Source of the DNA: an uncultured Pseudomonadota bacterium
Lineage (GTDB): Bacteria; Pseudomonadota; Gammaproteobacteria; Steroidobacterales; Steroidobacteraceae
Direction: 5' to 3'
NCBI GenBank assembly: GCA_902826575.1
Contig: CADEFJ010000014.1
Coordinates: 1-39,968, forward strand
DNA length: 39,968 nt
Positions 31,715-39,429 of the stretch are shown in pieces. The position numbers were made by a program, and so were the translations under genes. Within the stretch, counting starts at the first letter, position 1. Every line of letters starts with the position of its first letter. The notes under the pieces are model-generated. The model searched no databases, was not told the origin of the DNA, and saw nothing but the letters and a program-made list of their open reading frames with translations.

Positions 31715-32341
31715 ATGGATACAGGGGCATCTGCCGCGGCTTTTGCCGCGCTCGCGCCGCTCGCCGAGATCAACGAGCTGGCACTCGAGCTGATGATCCG
31801 GCGGGCGGCGGGCGAGCCCGCGGATCTGCCCGCCATCCTGCGTGAGCCGGTCGATTTGTGGCGCGCGCTCACTCCCGAGCAGTGCTTGCGGATCGCCGGC
31901 TGTCCATTCCTGCTGGTCGAGGTCAGTCTTGGCGCGCTCGCCGGGGCCACCCGCTGCGCGAGTGGCGGGGTGCGCGACACCGGCGAGGGCGAGCGCTGGT
32001 TCGAGGAGGCTTCGCTACCCCGACTGGCTTATCTCACGCTGACTTACGCGTGGCATGTCGTGCGAAATCGACCTCTGGCGGCGCGGGTGGTGCTCGGCCT
32101 GCGCGGGGCCGAGAGTGCCTGGCTCGCCGGCCTCACCCTGCGCGAGCTCGGCGAGTGCATCGAGCGCGCCCCGGGGCTGTTGCGACCGCGGTGGCTCGCA
32201 CACCCGGATGTCTGGCGCCACCTGCTCTCGGCAGCAACCAGCGGTACGCCGGGGGATTTCGAGCTCGCGCGCCTGCGCGGCATGCAGCTGTTGGCCGCGC
32301 CCTACTGGCCGGTGGATTCCCGGCGCGCGCGCCTGCGCTGA
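31715..32341 (+). CDS. FlhD-like protein with a duplicated core
   Basis: A 208-residue protein. Residues ~13-70 (LAPLAEINELALELMIRR, then DLWRALTPEQCLRIAGCPFLL) follow FlhD's pattern of a helix with xxIN, a basic stretch, then LT-x2-Q and a Leu-rich helix. A second, similar block occurs at ~113-161 (AARVVLGLRGAESAWLAGLT, then LRELGECIERAPGLLRP), so it may be a tandem FlhD-like repeat in one chain. Assignment is by pattern only and is moderate. The ATG at 31715 is supported by GGAGGG four bases upstream. It is divergent from the FlhC-like gene across a 112-bp operator-like region. No flagellar genes are nearby. If not FlhD-related, it is an unrecognised helical protein. Confidence 0.6.
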   Translation: MDTGASAAAFAALAPLAEINELALELMIRRAAGEPADLPAILREPVDLWRALTPEQCLRIAGCPFLLVEVSLGALAGATRCASGGVRDTGEGERWFEEASLPRLAYLTLTYAWHVVRNRPLAARVVLGLRGAESAWLAGLTLRELGECIERAPGLLRPRWLAHPDVWRHLLSAATSGTPGDFELARLRGMQLLAAPYWPVDSRRARLR

Positions 32342-32413
32342 GGGCGGGGGCCGGGTCCCGTCGGCGCGTCCGGCGGCCGGCTTGCGGGACCGTATGGTAG
32401 GCTTCGCGCCCCC

Positions 32414-33337
32414 ATGTACGCGCTTTCCGCCCGCGGGCTCGTCAAGACCTACGACAATGGTGTCCAGGCCCTCAAAGGGGTCGATCTCGAAGTCGAGCAG
32501 GGCGATTTCTTTGCGCTGCTCGGCCCGAACGGCGCCGGCAAGACCACCCTGATCGGCATCGCCACCTCGCTCGTCAACAAGACCGGCGGCACTCTCGAGG
32601 TGTTCGGCCACGACGTTGACCGCGAGCTCGATGCCGCCAAGGCTTGCATCGGCGTGGTGCCGCAGGAAGTCAATTTCAACATGTGGGAGACGCCGCTCGA
32701 GATCGTCGTCAACCAGGCGGGCTTCTACGGCATCGACCGCAAGCTAGCGAGGCAGCGCGCGGAGTTCTACCTCGGCAAGCTCTCGCTGTGGGACCGTCGC
32801 AAGACGGTTTCGCGCGCGCTGTCCGGCGGCATGAAGCGCCGCCTGATGATCGCGCGCGCGCTGATGCACGAGCCGCGCCTGCTGATCCTCGATGAGCCCA
32901 CCGCCGGCGTCGACATCGAGATCCGCCGCTCCATGTGGGATTTCCTGCGCGAGATCAACGCGCAGGGCACTACCATCATCCTCACCACCCATTATCTCGA
33001 GGAAGCCGAGACGCTCTGCCGCAACATCGCGATCATCAACGGCGGGCAGATCGTCGAACGTGATCGCATGGCGAGCCTGCTGCGCCGGCTGAAGAGCGAG
33101 GTGTTCGTGCTCAGCCTGCGCGATCCGCTCGCGGCGGTGCCGCGGATCGACGACTACCTCGTGACGCGCATCGACGACAACACCATCGAGGTTGAGGTCT
33201 CGGACGAGCAGAGCCTGAACGAGATCTTCGCGCGCCTCAGCGGGCAGGGCATCGTCGTGCAGTCGATGCGCAGCAAGGTGAACCGCCTCGAGGAGATCTT
33301 CATGCGGCTCGTCGACGGCCGGGGAGCGAAGCGGTGA
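32414..33337 (+). CDS. yadG: ABC exporter ATP-binding protein, YadG type
   Basis: The nucleotide-binding subunit of an ABC-2 type exporter (307 residues). Walker A GPNGAGKTT is at ~38-46, the Q-loop in VVPQEVNFN, the ABC signature LSGGMKRRL, Walker B LLILDEPTAGVD and the switch His in LTTHYLEEAE. A C-terminal extension of about 80 residues (SEVFVLSLRDPLAAVP onward) matches E. coli YadG. The substrate is unknown. The 3' end overlaps the permease gene by 4 bp (GTGA), so the two are coupled. No Shine-Dalgarno sequence is visible before the ATG at 32414; TATGGT (32394-32399) is a possible -10. Confidence 0.93.
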   Translation: MYALSARGLVKTYDNGVQALKGVDLEVEQGDFFALLGPNGAGKTTLIGIATSLVNKTGGTLEVFGHDVDRELDAAKACIGVVPQEVNFNMWETPLEIVVNQAGFYGIDRKLARQRAEFYLGKLSLWDRRKTVSRALSGGMKRRLMIARALMHEPRLLILDEPTAGVDIEIRRSMWDFLREINAQGTTIILTTHYLEEAETLCRNIAIINGGQIVERDRMASLLRRLKSEVFVLSLRDPLAAVPRIDDYLVTRIDDNTIEVEVSDEQSLNEIFARLSGQGIVVQSMRSKVNRLEEIFMRLVDGRGAKR

Positions 33338-34125
33338 GCGCGGGCAGCCCGACGCTCGGGCAGGTGCGGTGGGTCGGCTTCAAGACCATCCTGCTGCGCG
33401 AGTACGGTCGGATCATTCGCATCTGGGGCCAGACGATCGTGCCCTCGGCGGTGACCTCGACGCTCTATTTCGTCATCTTCGGTGCGCTGATCGGCAAGCG
33501 CATCGGCCCGATGGGCGGCGTCGACTACATGCAGTTCATCGCCCCGGGCCTGATCATGATGGGGGTGATCACCAACTCCTATTCCAACGTGGTGTCGTCG
33601 TTTTTCGGCGCGAAGTTCAGCAAGCACGTCGAGGAAATGCTGGTCGCGCCGCTGCCCGCGTGGGTGATCGTGCTCGGCTATGTCGGCGGCGGGGTGATCC
33701 GCGGCCTGCTGGTGGGAGGCGCGGTGACCATCATCTCGCTGTTGTTTGCCGAGATCGTGATCCACCACGCGCTGATCATCATCGCGGCGGTGGTGCTGAC
33801 GGCCGTCGTGTTCTCGCTTGGCGGCTTCCTCAATGCGATGTACGCGAAGAATTTCGAGCAGGTGAACTGGATCCCGTCATTCGTGCTGACGCCTCTCACC
33901 TACTTCGGCGGCGTGTTCTTCTCGATTTCCCTGCTTCCGGCATGGGCACAGGCGCTCTCGCACGCCAACCCGGTCCTGTACATGGTGAACGCGTTCCGCT
34001 ACGGCTTCCTCGGCACCTCCGACGTGGATGTCGTGCTGGCCTTCGCGCTGATGATCGGTTTCGCGGCCGCGATGTTCGTCATCGCCATCGTGCTGATGAA
34101 CCGCGGCACCGGCATGCGCGAGTAG
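33334..34125 (+). CDS. yadH: ABC-2 type exporter permease, YadH type
   Basis: The membrane subunit partner of YadG (263 residues). Six hydrophobic segments are visible, starting at VPSAVTSTLYFVIFGALIG, with the ABC-2 family blocks FIAPGLIMMGVITNSYSNVVSS, EEMLVAPLP and LTPLTYFGGVFFSISLLP, and HANPVLYMVNAFRYGFLG before the last helix. The start is a GTG at 33334 overlapping the yadG stop; GGGGAG lies 8-13 bases upstream. The pair is an inner-membrane exporter of unknown substrate. The gene ends 7 bp from the convergent SLC13 permease gene. Confidence 0.93.
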   Translation: MSAGSPTLGQVRWVGFKTILLREYGRIIRIWGQTIVPSAVTSTLYFVIFGALIGKRIGPMGGVDYMQFIAPGLIMMGVITNSYSNVVSSFFGAKFSKHVEEMLVAPLPAWVIVLGYVGGGVIRGLLVGGAVTIISLLFAEIVIHHALIIIAAVVLTAVVFSLGGFLNAMYAKNFEQVNWIPSFVLTPLTYFGGVFFSISLLPAWAQALSHANPVLYMVNAFRYGFLGTSDVDVVLAFALMIGFAAAMFVIAIVLMNRGTGMRE

Positions 34126-34132
34126 TGCTTGG

Positions 34133-35989
34133 CTATAGCGGGAAGTAACGCGGCAGCAGCCAGCTCAGTGTGAGCCACATGATGATCATCAGCGGCACGC
34201 CGACCCGCACGAAATCCTTGAAGCGGTAGCTGCCAGCACTGAATACCAGCAGGTTGCAGTTGTCGGCGAGCGGCGTGGCATAAGCCATGTTGACCCCGAA
34301 CAACACCGCGAGCACGAACGGCTCCGGTGCGAGTCCGAGCTGGAGCGCGCTCTCGACGGCAATCGGCGTGCCGATGACCGCGGCGGCGCTGTTCGACACG
34401 AAATTCGCCAGTACCGCCATGAACAACATGGTCAAGCTCAGGATCACCGGTGGCGGCAGCGAAGACATCGCCGACACGAGCACGCTCGCGAGGAATGCCG
34501 CGGCGCCGGTCTTGACAAGCGCCAGCGACAGCCCGATCGCGGCCACAGTGAGGAAGATCATCGAGGAATCGAGTGAGCGCGTCGCATCGCGCCACTTGAG
34601 GCAGCCGGTGAACACCATCAGCAGCACGCCAGCCAGCGCCGCGATCGATACCGGCGCGATGTGCAGCGTGGCGGCGAGCACGATCATCGCCATGATCGCC
34701 AGCGCGAGCGGCGCCTTGCGGGTCACCGGGACATCGGTGGTGGCATCGAGCACCAGCAGCTCGCCGCTGCGCTTGACCGCGGCGATCTGCTCGGCCGGGC
34801 CCTGGACGAGCAGCACGTCGCCGACGCCGAGCAGTTCCGCGTGCAGGTCGACCGGCTCGTTGCCCCGGGCCGTCAGCACTTCGACGTTGCCGGGCCGGTG
34901 CCGGGCGAGCGCGACGAGTTGATAGCGTTTGTCGAAGTCGATGCCATCGAGCGACTGCCCGACGAGCACCGAGCCGGGGGTCACGACCAGCTCCGCGGTC
35001 TGCTGGTCGTCGGCCCGCAGCGGGTGCTCGGCGTCGACCGCCACGTCACCGGAGTACAGGGTGCCGCCGATCACCCGCGCGTACTCCATCAGCTGCTCAG
35101 GCGTATCGCGCACCTGCAGCTGGTCGTCGGCGGCGAGCACCGTGCCGGGCAGCGGCATGATCGACAGGCCCGCGCCGCGCATGATCGATTGCACGTTCAT
35201 TGCCCCGCCGGTCTTGCGCAACACGTCGGCGAGGCGCGCGCCAGCGGCGGGGCCGTCGGGGCGGATGCGCATCTGCGCGACGAAAACGCGCGGCGAGGTG
35301 TCGGCCACCGCGACGCCCTTCGGCAGCAGCCGCGGCGCGATCAGCCACAGGTAGAGGATGCCGACGCCGCCGGCGATGGCCGCGGGCTCGAGGAAGTCGA
35401 ACATGTGGAAGCGAGGTATGCCGAGGCCGGCGGCGGTGCCGATCACGAGCAGATTGAGCGAGGTGCCGATCGGAGTGCCCATGCCGCCGATCTGCGATGC
35501 GAAGGTCATCGGCATCAGGGTCGAGGAGGGCGAGGTCCCGGAACGCAACGCGACGCTCGTCAGGATCGGGATCATCAGCGCGACCTGCGGCGTGTTGTTC
35601 GTGAACGCGCTGATCGCCGCGGTCATGACCAGCATGACGCCGAGCGCAGCGATCGGGCTCGCGGCCCACAGTCGCGTGACCACGCGTCCCATGGGCGCGA
35701 GCGCCCCGGTACGCACCATCCCCTGGCTCGCCATGACGAGGCCGCAGATCGCGACCAGCGCCTCGTTGCCGAAGCCGAGGAAGAAATCAGTGGGCTCGAG
35801 CGGGCCGTCCGCGGCCTGGTAGGGAAACAGGATGAAGCCGGTGGCGAGCAGCGTGACGATCAGCAGGCTCGAGGTCTCGATCGCGATGTCGTCGCGCGCG
35901 AACAGCACGAACGCGAACACCGTCAGCGCCAGGACGGCGATCGCATGCGCATCGAGGACCAAGGAGGGAGCCTGCGGACCGGCGGCCAC
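34133..35989 (-). CDS. SLC13-family permease with two RCK_C domains
   Basis: A 618-residue DASS/SLC13-type transporter. Two membrane halves (residues ~15-215 and ~420-618) flank a soluble insert with two RCK_C (TrkA_C-like) domains (about 225-310 and 330-405). Transport motifs include FTNNTPQVALMIPIL and MGTPIGTSLNLLVIG in the first half and NFVSNSAAAVIGTPIAVES and NMAYATPLADNCNLLV in the second; the SNT-like hairpins are those that bind Na+ and substrate. Likely substrates are sulfate or di-/tricarboxylates, which sequence alone does not settle. The start is a GTG at 35989 lying inside a strong hairpin (35977-35999), so translation may be structure-limited; no ATG fits the N-terminus. Confidence 0.9.
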   Translation of the reverse strand: MAAGPQAPSLVLDAHAIAVLALTVFAFVLFARDDIAIETSSLLIVTLLATGFILFPYQAADGPLEPTDFFLGFGNEALVAICGLVMASQGMVRTGALAPMGRVVTRLWAASPIAALGVMLVMTAAISAFTNNTPQVALMIPILTSVALRSGTSPSSTLMPMTFASQIGGMGTPIGTSLNLLVIGTAAGLGIPRFHMFDFLEPAAIAGGVGILYLWLIAPRLLPKGVAVADTSPRVFVAQMRIRPDGPAAGARLADVLRKTGGAMNVQSIMRGAGLSIMPLPGTVLAADDQLQVRDTPEQLMEYARVIGGTLYSGDVAVDAEHPLRADDQQTAELVVTPGSVLVGQSLDGIDFDKRYQLVALARHRPGNVEVLTARGNEPVDLHAELLGVGDVLLVQGPAEQIAAVKRSGELLVLDATTDVPVTRKAPLALAIMAMIVLAATLHIAPVSIAALAGVLLMVFTGCLKWRDATRSLDSSMIFLTVAAIGLSLALVKTGAAAFLASVLVSAMSSLPPPVILSLTMLFMAVLANFVSNSAAAVIGTPIAVESALQLGLAPEPFVLAVLFGVNMAYATPLADNCNLLVFSAGSYRFKDFVRVGVPLMIIMWLTLSWLLPRYFPL

Positions 35990-35999
35990 GCCGCCGGTC
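35977..35999. terminator. Strong hairpin over the SLC13 permease start, downstream of ydbL
   Basis: GACCGGCGGC and GCCGCCGGTC form a 10-bp perfect stem with a CAC loop, whose loop holds the permease's GTG. It starts about 20 bp after the ydbL stop. It lacks a T-tract. It could attenuate transcription from ydbHL or mask the permease start; neither is shown. Confidence 0.4.
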
Positions 36000-36019
36000 G
36001 GTCCGCCGTGTTACGCGGA

Positions 36020-36628
36020 CTACTTCTGCTTCCAGGCGCCGGAGGCGTCCTGGTAATACCAGCCTGGCTTCGCACCGCGGTCGACCCAGCGGCGCGCGAA
36101 GGTCTTGCGGATGTCCGCTTCCCACTCCGGGTGGTTGTTGGCCTTCGCGATCTCGGCGTACAGCGCGTTGCGGTCGGTGTTGTCCTCGGCGACGAGGCGC
36201 TTCACGGCCGCGCGATCAGGCAGCGCGATCGCTCCCTGGTCGCGCACTTCGATCAGGCCGTCGGCCGTGAGGCCCACTGCACCGGACGCGAAGTGCTTCT
36301 CGAGCTGCGGGAAGCGCTGCGCCATCGACGCGGTGATCGCGCGGATCTCCGGCGTGGCGATGTCGAGGTTCGGTGTTGCCTGGGCGTGTGCCGCCGGCAC
36401 GAGGGTATCGAGTATCGCGGCGGCGGCGCTGCGCAGCAGCGACGGCTCCGGGGCCTGCGATGGCTGCTCGGCCTTGCCGGTCGTGGTCCCCGAGCCGGTG
36501 ACCTGGTCGATGATCTGGTCAGCGGCTTTCTCGGCGGCGGCGGCCGGGAAGTACACGTTGATCGTGACGCAAGCCGCGAACAGCGTGCAGGCGAGCGCGA
36601 GTTTGAAGGGCAGCATTACCTTCTGCAT
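36020..36628 (-). CDS. ydbL: YdbL-type DUF1318 protein with lipoprotein-like N-terminus
   Basis: A 202-residue envelope protein. The N-terminal signal ends in FAAC (Cys20, probable lipidation site) followed by VTINVYFPAAAAEKAADQII, a common start for this family outside enterobacteria. The C-terminal ~90 residues are DUF1318, with RAAVKRLVAEDNTDRNALY, EIAKANNHPEWEADIRKTFA and the closing PGWYYQDASGAWKQK. In E. coli YdbL works with the AsmA-like YdbH and the small lipoprotein YnbE. Here no separate ynbE exists in the 73-bp gap, so this lipoprotein may fill that role. The ATG at 36628 has AGAGG close upstream (GGGAGAGGACC). Confidence 0.85.
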   Translation of the reverse strand: MQKVMLPFKLALACTLFAACVTINVYFPAAAAEKAADQIIDQVTGSGTTTGKAEQPSQAPEPSLLRSAAAAILDTLVPAAHAQATPNLDIATPEIRAITASMAQRFPQLEKHFASGAVGLTADGLIEVRDQGAIALPDRAAVKRLVAEDNTDRNALYAEIAKANNHPEWEADIRKTFARRWVDRGAKPGWYYQDASGAWKQK

Positions 36629-36701
36629 GGTCCTCTCCCGAAACACAGTGTCATTGTGGGGCCACCGGATGAATGGAGCCTGAACCAGTGTACCCGCCAC
36701 G

Positions 36702-38783
36702 CTACTGCACCACCACGCCTTCGCTGTTCCTGATGCCCGAGGCGATTTGGCTGAACAGTTGCGGCCAGTTGACGCGCCCCTGGTTGCCGATGATGTCGAT
36801 ACGCGGGATGCCGCGGCCCTTGACGATGTAGTAGCCTTGGGACGCGGGTTCGACCCCCGACATCAGGCACACGTCGTTCGCGAGCTTGCAGCGGATGCCG
36901 AGGCGGTCGTAGCTGTACTCGTCGAAGAATTGCAGCAGGCCGGACTGCAGCGCCTGCGCCACCCCGCCGCCGCCGCCGCCGACATTGGACAGCTGGCTCA
37001 CCGCACGGGCGCTGATGCGATGGCGTGAACGGTCGCCTTTGGTGGTCTCGATGCGCGCGTCGAACGCGACCGGCGACCATGCGAACAGCTCGAGCGCGAG
37101 TACATCGACATCGATGCGCCCGGTGATCGAGCCGACCGCAAAGGTGCGCGTGACCTCCTCGAGGTCGAGGTTGCGGCCGCGCAGGTCGGCGTAGAAGCGT
37201 GGCCACTTGCCGAGCGGATCGACGAGCCGCAGGTTGCTCGCCACGAAAGTGCCGTCGAAGACCTGGGCCTGGATATCGCCCGCGACCCGCAATTCATCGC
37301 CTCGCAGTTCGACGCCCGGCACGCTGCCCGAGATGCGGCCCGAGAACTCCGGCCAGCCGAATGCCCTGGACAAGGGTTGCATGCTGATCGGCTCGATCCC
37401 GGCGTCGAAACGGATGCTCATGTCGTCGCCGCCGAGGTCGCTGATCGCGAGCGTGCGGATCGCGACCGCGCCGTCGAATATCGGCATGTGCCACGGCTCG
37501 ATCAGCATGAAGTTGGCCGCGCGCGTCACGAACTCGACTCGCGAGGCGCCGCCCGACAGGCCGTAGGCGCCGCCCTCGGTCCACGTGAGCCACGACGGCG
37601 ACACGTCGGCGTTCTTAGCCGCAGCCCAGCGCACTTCGCCGGCGACGTGCTTCATGAAGAACGCGCGATCGTTGTACATCGAGACGTCCTCGACCTTGAT
37701 CGCGATGCGCTCGATGGCGTTCGCGGCGAGGTCGATCGTGCCGCTCGCGCGCCCGCTCGTGACCAGATCGCCGAAGTCGGTGGCGGCGAGGGTGATCTGC
37801 ATCAGGCTGGTGTAGGCCGCCGGAAACTCGAGCGCATCGATCACGAGGCGGCCGGTCTCGAGTGCGGGGGTTTCCCCGAGCGTGACTCGCGCCGTGCCGT
37901 GCAGCGCGAGCAGCCGCGGTGCGGTGGCCTCGATCTGCGTGAGGTCGAGCGCCGCATCCACCAGCGTGCCGCGCGCCTGCACGTCGAGCGGGTTCTTGCC
38001 GAAATCGAGCAGGACCGGGCCGAAGAGTGCCTGGCCGGCTCCCGCGGCCATCGTCACTCGCGCATCGTAGCCCTGCGGCCGGGCGGCGAGCGCAGCGGCC
38101 AGTGTCAGCGCCGCGCCCTCGGCGATGATCGTGCTCTGCGGGTTCGACAGGTTGATGTCGGTCAGCGTCAGCGTGGCGTTGAGTTGCTGTGGCGCGCCGC
38201 GGCCGCGAGCGGTGAACTCGGCCGCGGCGCCGCCTTCGAGCACCCAGTCGTCCGGCACACTGAAAATCGGGGCAAGCAGGGTGCGCAGGTCGGCGATGCG
38301 CACGCCCTGCGCACGGCCCTCGGCCGTCCAACCCGCGGGCGCGTAGCGCCCCTGCACCTCGACGCGGCCACCGGCAAGCTGCGGGATGACGGCGCGCACG
38401 CTGCCGGTCGATGAACTCACATTGAAGTCTCCGGACAGTGACAGCGACACGGCGCCGATCGGGGTCTGCTGCACGGCGACCTGCGCACGGGCGCAGTCGA
38501 AGCGCGGATCGTCGATCGTGAGTTCGGCGCAGGCGAGCACGATCTGCCGCAGCTCCGGCCGGCCCGCGCCGGGCTGCACGCGCGCGATGCGCACCACGGC
38601 CGCCGACCGCGTTGAGGTACCGATGGTGATCTGCGCGCCGATGTCGGCGAGGTGTACGTCGCCGTAGGTCGCCTCGTCGATGTGCACGGTCAGCGTATCG
38701 ATCGCGCGCGCCGCGCCCGGTGGCATAAGGCCGAGCGCTGCCATGAGGCAGCACAGAATGAGGCGATCAGGGGCCCGCGGCAT
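36702..38783 (-). CDS. ydbH: YdbH-family AsmA-like envelope protein
   Basis: A 693-residue protein with a signal peptide or anchor (LILCCLMAALGLMPPGAARA, residues 8-27) and a long repeat-rich beta body, ending in the YdbH-type C-terminus: FFDEYSYDRLGIRCKLANDV, CLMSGVEP, YYIVKGRGIPRIDIIGNQG and VNWPQLFSQI. YdbH, with YhdP and TamB, is one of the bridge-like proteins that carry phospholipid between membranes in E. coli; the domain and the ydbL neighbour support the same role here. A Gly run (GGGGGGV) precedes the C-terminal block. The gene is shorter than E. coli ydbH (about 880 residues). The ATG at 38783 fits the signal sequence. Confidence 0.87.
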   Translation of the reverse strand: MPRAPDRLILCCLMAALGLMPPGAARAIDTLTVHIDEATYGDVHLADIGAQITIGTSTRSAAVVRIARVQPGAGRPELRQIVLACAELTIDDPRFDCARAQVAVQQTPIGAVSLSLSGDFNVSSSTGSVRAVIPQLAGGRVEVQGRYAPAGWTAEGRAQGVRIADLRTLLAPIFSVPDDWVLEGGAAAEFTARGRGAPQQLNATLTLTDINLSNPQSTIIAEGAALTLAAALAARPQGYDARVTMAAGAGQALFGPVLLDFGKNPLDVQARGTLVDAALDLTQIEATAPRLLALHGTARVTLGETPALETGRLVIDALEFPAAYTSLMQITLAATDFGDLVTSGRASGTIDLAANAIERIAIKVEDVSMYNDRAFFMKHVAGEVRWAAAKNADVSPSWLTWTEGGAYGLSGGASRVEFVTRAANFMLIEPWHMPIFDGAVAIRTLAISDLGGDDMSIRFDAGIEPISMQPLSRAFGWPEFSGRISGSVPGVELRGDELRVAGDIQAQVFDGTFVASNLRLVDPLGKWPRFYADLRGRNLDLEEVTRTFAVGSITGRIDVDVLALELFAWSPVAFDARIETTKGDRSRHRISARAVSQLSNVGGGGGGVAQALQSGLLQFFDEYSYDRLGIRCKLANDVCLMSGVEPASQGYYIVKGRGIPRIDIIGNQGRVNWPQLFSQIASGIRNSEGVVVQ

Positions 38784-38832
38784 GCGCGGAAGTGTACCGC
38801 GGGGGCACTGTCATACAGCGGTAACAAGACTG

Positions 38833-38848
38833 CAATACGGCTGTATTG
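38833..38848. promoter_or_regulatory. Operator-like palindrome between ydbH and the PAP2 gene
   Basis: CAATACGGCTGTATTG is a perfect 6-4-6 palindrome in the divergent promoter region. ATACAGC at 38814-38820 mirrors its right half (GCTGTAT). Its location suggests a repressor site; the binding protein is not known. Confidence 0.4.
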
Positions 38849-38890
38849 ACGCGCAGTCATGGTGTCCGCATGAGTCAGGGAACGAGACAC

Positions 38891-39415
38891 ATGCAGGGGC
38901 TGATGGCGCGCTTCGATGTCGCCGAGTACCGGCTTTGTCGCCGCCTGAACCGCGGCGCCGCCCGTTGGCCGGTGCGGGCGCTGTTTGCCGGTGCGAGCCG
39001 GCTCGGCGACGGTGTCGTCTGGTATGCGCTGCTGCTGGCGCTGCCCTGGATGTACGGGGTGTCGGCCGTGCGACCCGCGCTGGCGATGGCCGTGAGCGCC
39101 CTGGCGGGGCTGCTGTTGTACAAGTGGCTGAAGCGCACCTTCGTGCGCGAGCGCCCCTTCATTCGTCATCCCGGCATATCGCTCGCAGCCGCGCCGCTCG
39201 ATCGCTACAGCTTTCCCTCGGGCCACACCCTGCATGCCGTGTCGTTCACGTGGCAGGCGGTGGCCTTCGCGCCGGAACTCGGGTTCGTGCTGTTGCCGCT
39301 TGCCGCGCTGATCGCCGCATCGCGCGTGGTCCTCGGGCTGCACTATCCGACCGATGTACTGGTCGGCGCCGCGCTGGGCGCGGGATTCGGTGCGCTCGGC
39401 GTCGCGATCGCCTAG
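38891..39415 (+). CDS. PAP2-family membrane phosphatase
   Basis: A 174-residue type 2 phosphatidic acid phosphatase with several membrane helices. The tripartite active site is complete: KRTFVRERP (K-x6-RP), FPSGHT (PSGH) and SRVVLGLHYPTDV (SR-x5-H-x3-D). Likely substrates are undecaprenyl pyrophosphate, phosphatidate or related lipid phosphates. Start codons at 38846 (TTG), 38870, 38891 and 38903 are all in frame; 38891 is chosen because AGGGA lies about 10 bases upstream and the palindromic operator covers the TTG. The next gene, a glycosyltransferase, starts 14 bp after the stop, so the two probably act on a lipid-linked substrate together. Confidence 0.85.
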   Translation: MQGLMARFDVAEYRLCRRLNRGAARWPVRALFAGASRLGDGVVWYALLLALPWMYGVSAVRPALAMAVSALAGLLLYKWLKRTFVRERPFIRHPGISLAAAPLDRYSFPSGHTLHAVSFTWQAVAFAPELGFVLLPLAALIAASRVVLGLHYPTDVLVGAALGAGFGALGVAIA

Positions 39416-39429
39416 CACCAGCCTCACTC

